Part shown: in pieces, positions 1-12,900 of the stretch
Layout of the letters: every line of letters starts with the position of its first letter
Numbering within the stretch: position 1 is the stretch's first letter
Source: Chamaecrista fasciculata
Lineage: Eukaryota > Streptophyta > Magnoliopsida > Fabales > Fabaceae
Length of the DNA stretch: 64,000 bases
NCBI GenBank assembly: GCA_003254925.1
Contig: QANZ01044564.1
Span: forward strand, 78,057-142,056
Direction of reading: 5' to 3'
Made by a program: the position numbers and the translations under genes
The notes under the pieces: model-generated
Databases searched by the model: none
The model's input: the letters and a program-made list of their open reading frames with translations, nothing else
What the model was told of the DNA's origin: nothing

Positions 1-915
1 AAGTCTAAATCAGCTAATTTTTTGTTTCTGTTGTTAGCTATGATTATAAATTTATAACTTGTCATTTGTAAGTAAGGATGATTTAAGACATGTTGTTGGA
101 GAAGAATAGGCTAGAATTGCCACCTGCCCGCCTCCTTCAAATTGGATATTCTTATTAAGTTACATTAGCGGGTAACGTGTTTATTTGATTGTGACCCTAT
201 TTGATTGTTAATTCGGTCACGCGCGTCTGCTCAATTGAAGAACTGGTACTATATGAAAATGAGAGTGGTTGAATTTACAATGTAATTTTAGCCAGAATGA
301 CAAGTAGCTACATCTACTGGTGGTGTATAGATGTAGAGGATGATGTGATTTGAGTTTTTTAGATGTATTAGCCTCATACCAAACAGAACCCTGATTATGC
401 AAACCTGCTCTAGTATTTATAGCATGAAAAGAACTGGACAGTTGGTCTAAGTGTTTTTGGGTACTTTGTTCTACCAGATATTAACTACAGTCTTTGGCAG
501 ATAGTGAATTCCTGAGAATATTGAATAAGAAAAAATATTGTAGAGGAAGAAAAGAGCTAGATTCACTGAGTTCAAGCTTGTAGACTGGTTTTCAAATATG
601 CTGCTTTAAATTGAAATATTAAGTATCAAATGATCTGTATGCTAGTCAACATCAGTAAGACTTCTTTTGGCAGATATTTGAGTGTTGCTTATAAATCATT
701 ATTTTTGGAGAGCTGAACCTTCGGTAATCTGCTTTGGATACCCAAGACTGTTTTCTCATTTCTAGATTGGAGCAGGCAAACTATTCATGGTTCACAGTCT
801 ATGTTAGCAATTGCATTCATATACATGATTTAAGAAGTTCAAAAACTATTTAGTATTGATTATACTTTTTTGCAGCAATTTTGTCCTAATGTAGTATCTT
901 GATGGAATATTACAG
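1..915. other. intron or upstream sequence, no exon recognised
   Basis: AT-rich sequence with no frame resembling the expected N-terminal part of the methyltransferase gene. The first recognisable exon at 916 starts in mid-codon behind a good acceptor (TTACAG), so this stretch is most simply an intron whose upstream exon or exons lie left of the window. Confidence 0.5.
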
Positions 916-3900
916 GTCGAACAGCTTATATGAGATACTTGGATAATATTTACAAACAGAGTGGCATATCATGGTTTACACCAGTAGAGCTTTTTAAGGT
1001 GTGATCTTTCTCGCACAAATAGCTGCAAATCCTATAAATATAATATATCTGATTTAAATGATTCTCATCAGTTTGATATGGTTGAAGTAGTTATAACTTG
1101 ATGAAACCAAGTGCATGATTAATAATTGTTTTGTTTATTTTGAGGAATTCAATATCTGACAGCAATTGTTGCAGACCTGCAACAACTTTGCACAGATTAA
1201 TATGATAAAAGCCCATACGTTGAAGAGATTTTGCTCTAGAATGAATAATAAATGTAAGTGTGAGAAGGCTGAGGATATGATAATCCAAATTTGAGGTTTC
1301 CAAATTTGATGTTTACCAGTTAGGCATAGAAGCATGTTGATTCCACAACTTATTGTACGTAAGTAAAGGTGAGAGGAGTTTGCAAGCAATATGAGGTGGA
1401 TTAGGGGATCATTTGTTGTGTATTTCAGGTCTGTGAACTAAGACTATGTTTATGGTTTTGTGAGGGATGGGTTCATGGAAAATTTAAGCAAGAATTAATT
1501 AGAGCTTTTAAAGAATGGAGTTTTAATGCTGTGTGCCGTGAGAACGAGACCTCTTCAGGTTAAGACATTCGGAGATACCAAGTGGATTTTTTAAATAAGA
1601 AAATCGACATGGTCATCAGACCTTGACTTTGATTGCATTACACAACCAAGGAAATTTGTGAACTAATTGGTGAAGTTGATAATTCATATAAAACAATGCT
1701 TGATAACTATTTGAATAGACCTCCTCTAGTTTATCTTACTAACTTTTTAGTGGAGTACAATTTGATAAGGAAAACCTACTACAATAACATGAGATTCAAT
1801 GACATCCAAATAATATAAGCTCAAACCCGGATACAGGTCAGAATTGAAGAATGCTTAGTATACTACATGACTACATACTGCCAAGAGTGAGATAAAATTT
1901 ACTGAAGTAACAATTTCAAAGATCTAATAATCTGAAACAATTATGACGTAGTTTGAAACATTACCTTCAGCCTCATAATCCCATGTAAACCGAAGCACTC
2001 AACATTTTTGTGGTTAATGCTTCTTGTTCGTATGTTATGGCTTCTTTCACATTAAGCCCAAATGTTTTTGAAAGAAAAATTTGAGTGTTTGTCCATTCTT
2101 AAAACCTTAATTTCTGTTTTATTTTAGGTCAAAATCCTATTTTAAATTCTATTTTGATCTTAAGTTTAATTTGTTCTAAATAAATCCAAAAAGATTCTGA
2201 AAAGTGTAAAATAAAGTTAGAGGCCTGATACTGGGCCGTCCTTTTTATTCTCTTTGTTCTCCCTCTTCTCGCTTTTTATGAGTCACCAGCCCTGACTTGT
2301 CCTTGGAGGCACAAGAGCAACCATTATTAAATCAAATCAAATTCAATCTCCCCCTCTACTGCCCTTTCTTCAACAATTGTAACATATCAAACATATACTA
2401 CAAGGGATCCAAAGCAATAATTGAAGATTTTGAATACTCCTCTATTTATTACATTAGAGTAAATATGAATTTATACCGGAGTTCCTATTCTAAACCAGGA
2501 AATAATCAAATATACAATAAATACAATTACTCCTATGATTAAGCAATTAAAATAATAACGGTAATCAGACAATTAAGGTAATCAACAATAATAAATCCAG
2601 ATTCAAAATTACTCTAATAAAAAATTAAATGGATCAACAAGGCAATTAGGTTTGAAAATGAGTAATGAATGCTGAAATTTACAAGTATAATGGAAATATA
2701 AAGAAAACTGGGGAGGAATGGCGTATACAGGTCAAGATTCTTGTTCTATCAAGTCTCCCTTTCTTTTGCACTTTTATTATGCTCTTGCTGTCTTCCTCTT
2801 CTGTTTTTTGGGTCTATCACTAATCCATTAGGTCATAAGATATAAATACCAGTATACCGATGAGTTCAACATTTCTGCCTAGGAGAGAGGAGATTATGAT
2901 AAAGTAAATAATAAACACAACTGTAAAACTCTTTGACACGTGGATAACTCAATGTTGACTTAATAATTGTCTAATGAGTTCAGCGTGGTAGTGCATGACT
3001 AACAACCTAGAGAGATGCTGCAAATAGACTAAACTAAGGCCTTGTGCAGTAATGGACGAAATACAATGGGGTAGGTGTGATGCTAAAACAATGGAAATGA
3101 ACCGTTAACACTTCTCTTAGTACCAGTAATCTTGAGAGATGCCTAACAGCTGCAAAACTGAAATACTGGGTTAGTCCTTAGGTGGTCTTTCTTAGAGAGA
3201 GAAAAACCAATATTTTCTCTAGACTTTCCTAGAGAGAGATGAGGGAGAAGAAAGTGGATAAAGGGAAAAAGTGCTTATGTCAACTAGTAAAAATTCCTAT
3301 TCAACATTTCATATTTGTCCAAATCATCCAACTTGTACTGTAAGATCCTGTTTAATGGAAAATTTTAACAGAACTAGCCTCTAGTATTTCCTTGAAATAC
3401 TGAAGAAACTTTTTGGATCTATTTGGAACAAATGAAAATTTTAGGATCAAAATAGGGTTTTGACCTTTTGTTTTATATAAATTTCCTCATACCTATCACT
3501 GTTAGTCATTTAGCTTGCTAAAAGCATAGTTAGACCACTATACTGTGCTTTGGTTTTAATAGAAGACTTGTTTAACTTTGACCTAAAAGATTAAAGCTGT
3601 TAACTCTGAGTTTTTTTATGCTGTAAATCTTGCCTTGTTTTTATCATAAAGTCATAACTCTTTGGATTTACGTACAGATGGACATTTATTAAATAACAGC
3701 AACAGCAGCATAACCTAATTCTGTTAAAATTGAAGCACTGCCAGATTTTGTATGTGCTGTCCTAAGCTTGAGAAATAATGGTGTATAGTATATCTAAATG
3801 ATATAGCATAGTGATGTAGTACGTAAAAAATATTAAGTATTTTCTGGGCCAACAAACCAACCAACAGGAACTAGTGGGATTATGGTTTATAGGGAAATAA

Positions 3901-6900
3901 TATTTGGATTATTCAGCTAGAAATTATATGTTGACATAAAAGGTCTTAGGTTTGATTCTTGATGATCTCTCGCTGGTAGGTATTAACTACATGCAATGCT
4001 CGCACTATTAGGAGATGGATGAACTAATCTAACTCCTAAGTTTTTCAGTTTTTTTTTTTAAATATGTAAACATAACATATGTGCAATGTTAATGTAATCA
4101 CATATTAATTCAAATGACTGCAAGTATGTAAGAATAAAGCAATTTTTATTTATTTGAATCCGTCCACATTTTAGGTAGACCCTAAAAGATATATGTAGAC
4201 CTAAAAATTTAATTTACATTGTATTGTATTTTTTACCATGAACACTTTCAACAAATTTTGATTTGAATGTCAATAGAATATATTTTCACTATTTTATCTT
4301 TCTTTGATACAAATTTAATGCATCTGTGGTTTTAATTTATATTGATTTATGATGTAACACTTCCATAGGCATCTGCTGAGCTCTTTCAACTGAGGATTTG
4401 TTTTTTAATTTGTAGCCTTGGTATGCCCATGCTATTGCTGAAGCCATCATGCGCACTGCAAACTTCTCAGTTCCTCTTAAAGTAAGCCCTAGTTGCTCCC
4501 CACATGCCTAAGAAGTTGTTCATGACAATAGTGTGCCTAAGGTGCTTAATGTTATTAACATGATCATTTTGTTTCGTACTCACAATTTATCTTGGTTTTT
4601 TTATTCTTCAAGATTGTAGTTTTCGAAATGTATTATGAAAAGGCTGTATATATGTTGATATTTCTTTGCACTTTGGTTTTGATTTTTCTTTTACAAAATT
4701 TTAGTGTAATTATGGGGGTTGAATGAAATCATTAGAATTCTAGTAAAATCCTTTTAAATTGAATGTGACAAATGTAATAAGTATAAGTGACTATATTGAT
4801 TTGATTTTGGCCAAAAACAATATATTGATTTTGATTCCTTAGGGCCTAGTTGGGTTTTGTTATAAAGTCAATGGGGTGTGATGGTCATTAATGAGTTGGA
4901 GAGGAGTGTAATCCACTCCATTGATTGAAAGTTTTGTTAAGAAAAGATGTAAGTAAACAATTCCCCACTGTTTGGATGTAATAATATCATTAATGTGATA
5001 TGATGAATTTAAAATATGAAAATTTCAATAATACCCTCATAACAATTTATTTAAAAACTTGATGCTGTTAGATATCAGTATTTCTTTAAGTGTTAGTTGG
5101 ACAATATTTGTTAGCTATATTAATTAGGAGGTTGAGTGGTTGAGCATTGAATATTGTGAGGTGAATCTTGTATATATATATATATATATATGCAAGCCTC
5201 ATTTTAAAATGAATTACTAAAAGAAAAACATAGAAACTTAACATGGTATTAGAGTTTGACTGAGGATGAATTCCTCTCTTTCATTTCTGAAATTTTCTTT
5301 ACCTCCTTCCTGCGTTCTTTGTTTATGTCCAGTAAGTTGTGTTTACTGCTACACATTAGGAGCCCACAAGTCCTGATGGTCCATGATTGACATCATCGTC
5401 AAGGATGGAGACAGAAGGGATCGACTGGCATTTTCTCGAAGTTCAGCAGCCAGCGGAGCTATGCGTGAGTGTCACGTGCCGTGTTTTTCTTTTGTGTTGC
5501 TTTGCGTGTGAACTGCACACATTGTCCTCTCGATGTCCGTTTGCCGCGTCATTGCAACATGCGCAATTTCAGAGGGATTCAACTTGTAATCCCTTGGAGT
5601 CTGGTGGTCTACAATGTTGTGCGTGGGTGTGACATGCCATTTAAATGATTCCATGTTTTGTGGCTTTAGAAGGCCACATGCCACCTTGTTGGCAGCGGAG
5701 GAGCGTCGTCGTCGTCATTTTGGGGCAATTAGACCTTGTTTGGGTGTTTGGTGGTGCCGTTTTGGCCGTTCGATGTTGGGTCCTCCTCTCCATTGTTCAT
5801 CTCATTGTTCTTTGATTTTCTTTTTCTTTGGTTTCATTCCACCCCTTTCTCTTCAACTGTTTATCAACTCTCAGCCTATTGGGATCCTCCAGTAGTGATT
5901 TTCATTAACTCTCAGCCTAGTGTGATTCTCCAGTATTGTTGGTCACTCATGTTTTATTGTCAATCAAGTTTGTTGATTGAGTTACTCAAGTTCATGGTAG
6001 TGTCTTTGGTATCCTTACATGTCATTCATGATGTTGCGTCTCCTTTGGTGTTTTCTTTCTATGGACCTTGTGCGTTGTGGAGATGTGTGCTACCTTCTTC
6101 TTTATTGAAACAACTTTGTCTCACCAGTGTTGGTGTCATCAGCCCTTATTCTGGCTGCTTTAAGAGGTTTTCGATGTTTCTTGAGACACCACATTCAAGA
6201 TCACAATTCATGGTGGCTATTTTAGATACACTAATAGGGGAATCTCAAAGAAAAGTTTGTTTAAAGGTGTTTTTCTTAGTTTGCTTTGTTTTGTTTTCCC
6301 AAGATTATGATGTAATGGATTTTGTGTTTTGGAATATGTTTATAGCAAGTTGGACATGGTTAAAATCTATGCTCCAACATGAGGGGCAGCGTCAGATGTT
6401 AGTACTTTTTTATTAGTGCTAGTTGGTATGTATTTTTTAGCTATATTAATTAGGAGGCTGAGTGGTTGAGCATTGAATATTGTTAGGTAAATCTTCTTAT
6501 TCTTGAATCTTGTTCGTGAAATTGAGAAAAATAATTAGTTTTATGTGTTCTTCTAATTTCTATGTGTAGAAAACTTATAGTATCATATTTCTTTTTTCGA
6601 TTTTATTCTTTGCAAGCCTCATTGTAAAATGAAACAAAGGCCCAACCCAGTTCGAGTCCCCACTTGGTGGAGGTGCTCGGGAAGGGAATATACTAGGTAG
6701 CCTTACCCCTGCTTTATGCAGAAAGGCTGATTCCAACCCGCGACCTCAGACTCCACGGCAAGCGTGCTTACCGCTAAGCCAAGCCGACCCTTCTCATTGC
6801 AAAATGAAATTTTTTTTAGAGTGGCCCCAGTGCACAAGGCTCCCACTAGATGGGGTCTAGGGAGGCTCAAGATGTACACAGTCTTACCCCTGCTTTGCAG

Positions 6901-9900
6901 AGAGGCTGTTTCCAGGATTTGAACCCGTGACCTCTTGGTCATCAGACAACAACCTTACCGTTGCGCTAAGGCTCACCCTCTCATTGTAAAATGAAATATT
7001 CAGAAAAAATAGAAATTTAATAGAAACAACTAAATCCTTTTAGAAGTTGTAGTAAAACAAAAGCTCTAAACAAGAAATAATAAAATTGCTTATTTTTCAC
7101 GTAGAGTATATTTTTATCAAATTGCTTATTCTAAAAGAAAAAGACAAATTAGGAGGAGGAGCAAAATTTAATTTGCACGATTGGGGAAAAAATTTCAACG
7201 TCAAATATTAATAAAAAAGACTAGGGTTTTTGAAGAGGGTAATAAAATATGAGCAAACACTAAAAGAAGGAGAGTGAGAAAATATGATAGTATAAATGTT
7301 AAGCGAACAGGAAACAATGATAAGGTTAAGATGGAAAATAAAAGTTATGAAAATTTCAAACCTTCTCAAAGCCCCCAATTTGAAGGAATTTGTAAAATGA
7401 TGATGAGTGTTTAGTTTTGAACCATCATAGGTCACCCCATCCCACTCACAAATTAAACAGTCAGTTAATGGTTAAGAATTGGAAAATACCCCACCATGTC
7501 ATTCTTCGAGACCTTGTACTTTATGTATTGTTCTGTTTTAAGAGGAATAAGGCATCAACTTTTTGGTCATCTTTGTGTTGTTTACAACATTCCATCGCAT
7601 CCTTGCTAGCCATGGCAGAGATGCACGTCTATTTTCAGTATGTTGTGGAGACTGAGAGTCACAGTTTTGTGGGCCTTATCTTGGATTCGGGCTTTCCTCT
7701 CTAATACCCAACTGACCTTTCTTCTCCCTTTGGTTGTGGCAAAATATCCTTCCTTAAAATCAAATAACCTCCCCCTAACTTTGGCATTAAATCTTCTCCA
7801 GATTTATTAGTGTTATGAGTTATGTTAGTAGTTGGTAGTTGAGTTAATAATGTAAAGTAGTTGAGAAGTATGTAATTGATATAGGTAGGTAGGAGAGCTT
7901 GAGCCTTGTATATATATTCCCTTGTTGCTATGTGAATATTATCAGAAAATTACCCATTCTGGTCTTTGTTTAACATGGTATCAGACCTATTAGGGTTTGG
8001 TATCTTCTCCTTTGTTTCACGCTTCCAGTAGCGCACATTTGAGTGTGCAGATCATCACTGCACGTTAGGGCCCAAATTTTCTGGGCATCTGTTTGTGTCA
8101 CCGCCACCAGAGAAGCGCGTGACTTTCACGCGTCGTCTGAACATTTTCGCTCTCCCTCACGCGCCGGTGCGTGAAGGCGCGTTGCTCACCATATCGTTCA
8201 CCGGTCTCTCTCGCCGCCGTCGACTACCGTTCTCCGACGACTTCCAACCATCTCCCGGTGGTTTTAGGCTGCTGTTCGTAAACCCACTTGGTGAAAGTTA
8301 CCGTACTGTTGCATTTGGTAACTCTGCTTCATTGTTTTGTGCTTTTGTTGTGTGGGTCTCATCTGGTTTGCTTTAATGGAGGACAACAAGTCTACTGTAG
8401 TGGCTGATGTGGTCCCTGTTGTCTCACGGATCACTGAACATAAACTTACGCCCTCCAACTATTCAAATTGGGCTAAAACTATTCGTATCTACCTACGGAT
8501 TATTGAGAAGGAAGATCATCTTACTGACGACCCTCCTAAGGATGATACTAGGAAAGCTTGGCTCAGGGATGATTCTAGATTATTCTTACAAATCCGGAAT
8601 TCCATTAGTTCTGAGGTACTTGGTTCTATCAATCATTGTGAGTTTGTTAAAGAATTAATGGATTATCTGGATTTTATATATTCTGGAAAAGGGAATATTT
8701 CTCACATTTATGATGTTTGTAAAGCTTTATATCGACTTGACCAGCAGGATAAGTCTGTGACGAATTATTTTATGGAGTTTAAAAAGGCTCATGAAGAACT
8801 TAATACTTTGTTGCCTATTAGTGCTGATGTTAAAGTGCAGATAACTCAAAGAGAACAGATGTCAGTTATGAGTTGGCTTTCTGGTCTCCGTCCAGAATTT
8901 GACAGTGTTAAATCACAGATCCTTGCTGGCACTGACGTTAATTCTCTCCAAGAAGTCTTTTCTCGAGTGCTCCGTACTGAGAGTACTCTCTCCCAACCAC
9001 ATAACAATAATGTAACTGCTCTTGTGGGACATGGTGAATCAAGTCGCCGCAATAGTGTTGGAGGAGCTCATAATCGCAATCCTGAATCAGGAGGCATTGT
9101 TTGCTACTACTGTCATGAGCCAGGACATACGAAACATAATTGTAAGAAACTTCAGAAGAAGCAGCAGCGGTCCTCACAGTCCTCCCAGTCAGCAAATGTT
9201 GCTACCACTCAGCTTCCGTACCAGGATTTCTCACAGTCCTCCACTCCTAATTCTCAAATATCAACCGTTGTCGAGTCAGGTAACAGTACATGTTTACTTT
9301 CCTCCTCTTCCAAATGGGTCATTGACTCCGGAGCCACCGATCATATGACATGTAATCCACAAGTCTTCTCTTCTTTTAGACCTTATACAACTGTTTCTCA
9401 TGTCACCTTAGCTGATGGTTCTCATTCTCGTGTTCTTGGTTCCGGAATTGTTAATCCAACTCCGTCCCTTTCACTATCTTCTGTGTTAAGCTTACCCAAT
9501 TTCTCTTTTAATTTGATCTCTGTCAGTAAGCTCACTCGGTCTTTCAATTGTGTCATCTCATTCTAACCTGATCATTGTCTGTTTCAAGATTTTATAACGA
9601 AGAAGATTATTGGTAGAGGATATGAGTCTGGGGGTCTATATGTCTTGGAATCACAAGTGCCAAGATCTGTCGCATGTTCCAGTGTTCTTTCTCCTTTTGA
9701 GGTGCATTGTCGTCTAGGTCATCCTTCTCTATCTTCGCTCAAGAAGCTTTATCCTCAGTTCAGCAACCTGTCTAATTTGGATTGTGAGTCATGTCAATTT
9801 GCCAAGCATCATCGTCTTCCTTCAGTATCTCGAGTCAATAAGCGGGCTGCGTCCCCCTTTGAGTTAGTTCATTCTGATGTTTGGGGTCCTTGTCCTTTTG

Positions 9901-12900
9901 AGTCAAAGTCTGGTTTTAAATATTTTGTGACATTTGTTGATGATTATTCCCGAGTTACTTGGTTATATTTAATGAAAAATCGTTCTGAGTTGTTTTCTCA
10001 CTTTTGTGCTTTTTGTGGTGAAATTAAAACTCAATTTAATGTCTCTGTGCAAACTTTACGAAGTGACAATGCCAAAGAATATTTTTCTACACAATTTCAG
10101 TCTTATATGTTGCAACAGGGCATTATTCATCAATCTTCATGTGTTGATACACCATCTCAAAATGGTGTTGCTGAACGAAAAAATAGACACCTGCTTGAAG
10201 TTGCTCGGGCCCTACTTTTTCAAATGAAAGTTCCTAAACCATTTTGGGCTGATGCTGTCTCTACAGCTTGTTTCCTAATTAATCGCATGCCATCTTCTGT
10301 TCTCAATGGTGACATCTACTATCTTTCCATCTAAATCTTTGTTTCCTATTGAGCCTAAGATTTTTGGCAGCACATGTTTTGTTCGTGATGTTCGCCAACA
10401 CAGAACTAAACTTGATCCCAAGTCTCTTAAGTGTGTCTTTCTTGGTTATTCCCGTGTCCAGAAAGGTTATAATTGTTTTTCTCCTAATCTTAATAGATAC
10501 CTTGTGTCTTCAGATGTTACATTTCATGAAAATGTTCCTTCCTTTCCTTATTCATCTACGCACCTCGATCAGGGGGAGAATGATGACTTATTGGTTTATA
10601 CCGTGCCTCAATTCTCAATCGATGCATCGCCGGAAGCATCACATCTTCCAGATACACAGGTCTCGATCAACATATTACCAGAGGACACACGTCCTCCAAT
10701 AAAGAATGTGTACTCCTGGCGACCGCGGCAAATTAGTGATCCTGCTCCAGACTCATGCCCTCCACTATCCTCTTCGTCGTCAGATCCAGTCTTACCTGAA
10801 CCTGATCCCACTGTTGATCAACCTATTGCTCTTCGGAAAGGTAAGCGTCGATGTACCTATCCTATTTCTTCTTTTGTTTCATATGACCATCTACCCTCTT
10901 CTTCTCGTGTCTTTGTTGCATCCCTAGACACCATTTCTCTTCCCCGTTCTATTAGTGAGGCTGTTTCACATCCTGGGTGGCGTGAGGCAATGATAGAAGA
11001 GATGATGACCCTAGATAGTAATAAGACTTGGTCACTGGTGGATTTGCCTAAAGGTAAGAAGGCCATTGGTTGCAAATGGGTCTTTGCTGTCAAAGTCAAT
11101 CCAGATGGTTCTGTGGCACGACTTAAAGCTCGTTTAGTTGCTAAAGGCTATGCTCAAACTTATTGTGTTGACTATTCTGACACGTTTTCTCCTGTGGCTA
11201 AACTTACATCTGTGAGATTATTTATCTCTATGGCAGCAACTCATAAATGGCCCTTGCATCAGTTGGACATTAAGAATGCATTTCTCTATGGTGACCTGCT
11301 AGAGGAAGTGTATATGGAGCAACCACCTGGGTTTGTTGCTCAGGGGGAGTGTGGGAAAGTATGTCGTCTGCACAAATCCTTATATGGGCTGAAGCAGAGT
11401 CCTCGAGCTTGGTTTGGCAGATTCAGTGACGTGATTATGAACTTTGGAATGCTTAAATGCAAATCTGATCATTCAGTGTTTTACAAGAGGACAGACGCAG
11501 GCATCATCCTATTGGTTGTCTATGTTGATGATATTATAACTACAGGGAATGATGATTCTGGCATTGCTTCTCTCAAGTCTTTTCTTCACTCTCAGTTTCA
11601 GACAAAAGATTTGGGATCGTTGAAATATTTCTTGGGAGTTGAAATTACAAGAAGTAAGAAGGGTATTTTCTTGTCTCAAAGAAAATATGTTCTTGATTTG
11701 TTGACTGAAACAGGTAAATTGGGGACTAAACCATGTAAGGCTCCTATGACTCCTGGATTGCAACTGTGGAAGGACGATAGTGAACCATTTGAAGACCCTG
11801 AGAGGTATAGGAGGCTGGTCGGGAAACTAAATTATCTTACAGTAACTCGTCCTGACATAACTTATCCCGTCAGTGTTGTTAGTCAATTCATGTCTTCTCC
11901 AACGGTTAAGCATTGGGAAGCCTTGGAGCAGATTCTCAGTTACTTGAAAGGAGCTCCAGGACGAGGTCTCTTATATGGAAATAATGGACACACGAGTGCT
12001 TTTCTGATGCGGATTGGGCAGGATCCAAGGCAGATAGAAGATCTGTGACAGGATATTGTGTGTTTGTAGGAGGAAATTTAATTTCATGGAAAAACAAGAA
12101 GCAGAATGTAGTCTCTCGCTCTAGTGCTGAGTCTGAGTACAGAGCTATGGCTCAAGCAACTTGTGAAGTTTTGTGGATACAACAACTATTGAGAGAACTA
12201 GGGTTGAAGACTTCACTACCTACAAAGCTGTGGTGTGATAACCAGGCTGCCATCCATATTGCATCAAATCCTGTCTTTCACGAACGGACTAAACACATTG
12301 AGATTGATTGTCACTTTGTTCGTGAAAAGATTGAAGAGAAGATAATCTCCCCAGCACATGTTAAAACCGGTGATCAATTAGGAGATATATTTACTAAAGC
12401 TTTAAATGGGGTAAGAGTTGATTATATTTGTAACAAGTTGGGCATGATTAACATCTATGCTCCAACTTGAGGGGGAGTGTTATGAGTTATGTTAGTAGTT
12501 GGTAGTTGAGTTAGTAATGTAAAGTAGTTGAGAAGTATGTAATTGATATAGGTAGGTAGGAGAGCTTGAGCCTTGTATATATATTCCCTTGTTGCTATGT
12601 GAATATTATCAGAATATTACCCATTCTGGTCTTTGTTTAACAATTAGTTTCTCAAATGCAACTGCTCCTTGTTCCCCATTGACTGCCCAGTCATCCCCTT
12701 CATAGCTTCAACAGAAGGTGATGGATCTTAAATCAAAGGCTTCATAAAAGCATTACTACCACACTGGTCAGTTCTATCTGAAGACTTTGGAACAAGCAAG
12801 GAAATAAGAGCCTTTCCAAGCTGCCACCAACCCATACCTTTGACTCCTTCAGGATCCATAACTGAAATCTTCTTTCCACCATTGAAGAGTTCAATGATAC

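Larger units (their letters stand above)
5066..7022 (+). mobile_element. non-autonomous LTR retrotransposon (small copia-type derivative)
   Basis: A 5' LTR (5066-5243, TGTTAG...TTAACA) is followed at once by a primer-binding site (TGGTATTAGAG, initiator-Met tRNA type). A purine-rich tract (AACATGAGGGGCAGCG) precedes the 3' LTR starting at 6397. The internal part is only about 1.15 kb and has no gag, protease, integrase or reverse transcriptase motifs. It holds an open frame of 226 codons (5736-6416) that resembles nothing I recognise. The element must have depended on another copy for its enzymes. The two LTRs differ much in length and sequence, so it is old. The 3' LTR was later split by two SINEs. 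No clear 5-bp target duplication remains. Confidence 0.7.
6397..7022 (+). repeat. 3' LTR of the non-autonomous element, interrupted by two SINEs
   Basis: The LTR runs 6397-6634, is broken by SINE insertions, and resumes after 6979 with AATATTCAGAAAAAATAG, which parallels the tail of the 5' LTR. It ends near 7022 (ATTTAATA against CTTAACA in the 5' copy). Confidence 0.6.
7811..12642 (+). mobile_element. full-length Ty1/copia retrotransposon, young but coding-defective
   Basis: A 4832-bp element with 165-bp LTRs at 7811-7975 and 12478-12642, both TGTTATGAG...TTTAACA, flanked by the 5-bp duplication ATTAG (7806-7810 and 12643-12647). The primer-binding site TGGTATCAGA follows the 5' LTR at once (7976-7985), and a purine tract (TTGAGGGGGAG) precedes the 3' LTR. 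The LTRs differ at only two positions. The domain order protease, integrase, reverse transcriptase, RNase H is that of copia, and the very short LTRs suggest the Ale-type lineage (inference). It sits in sense orientation in the second seen intron of the methyltransferase gene. Confidence 0.95.

Noticed and set aside
5736..6416. 226-codon frame as a host gene
   Set aside because: It lies between the LTRs of a non-autonomous element and shows no known domain.
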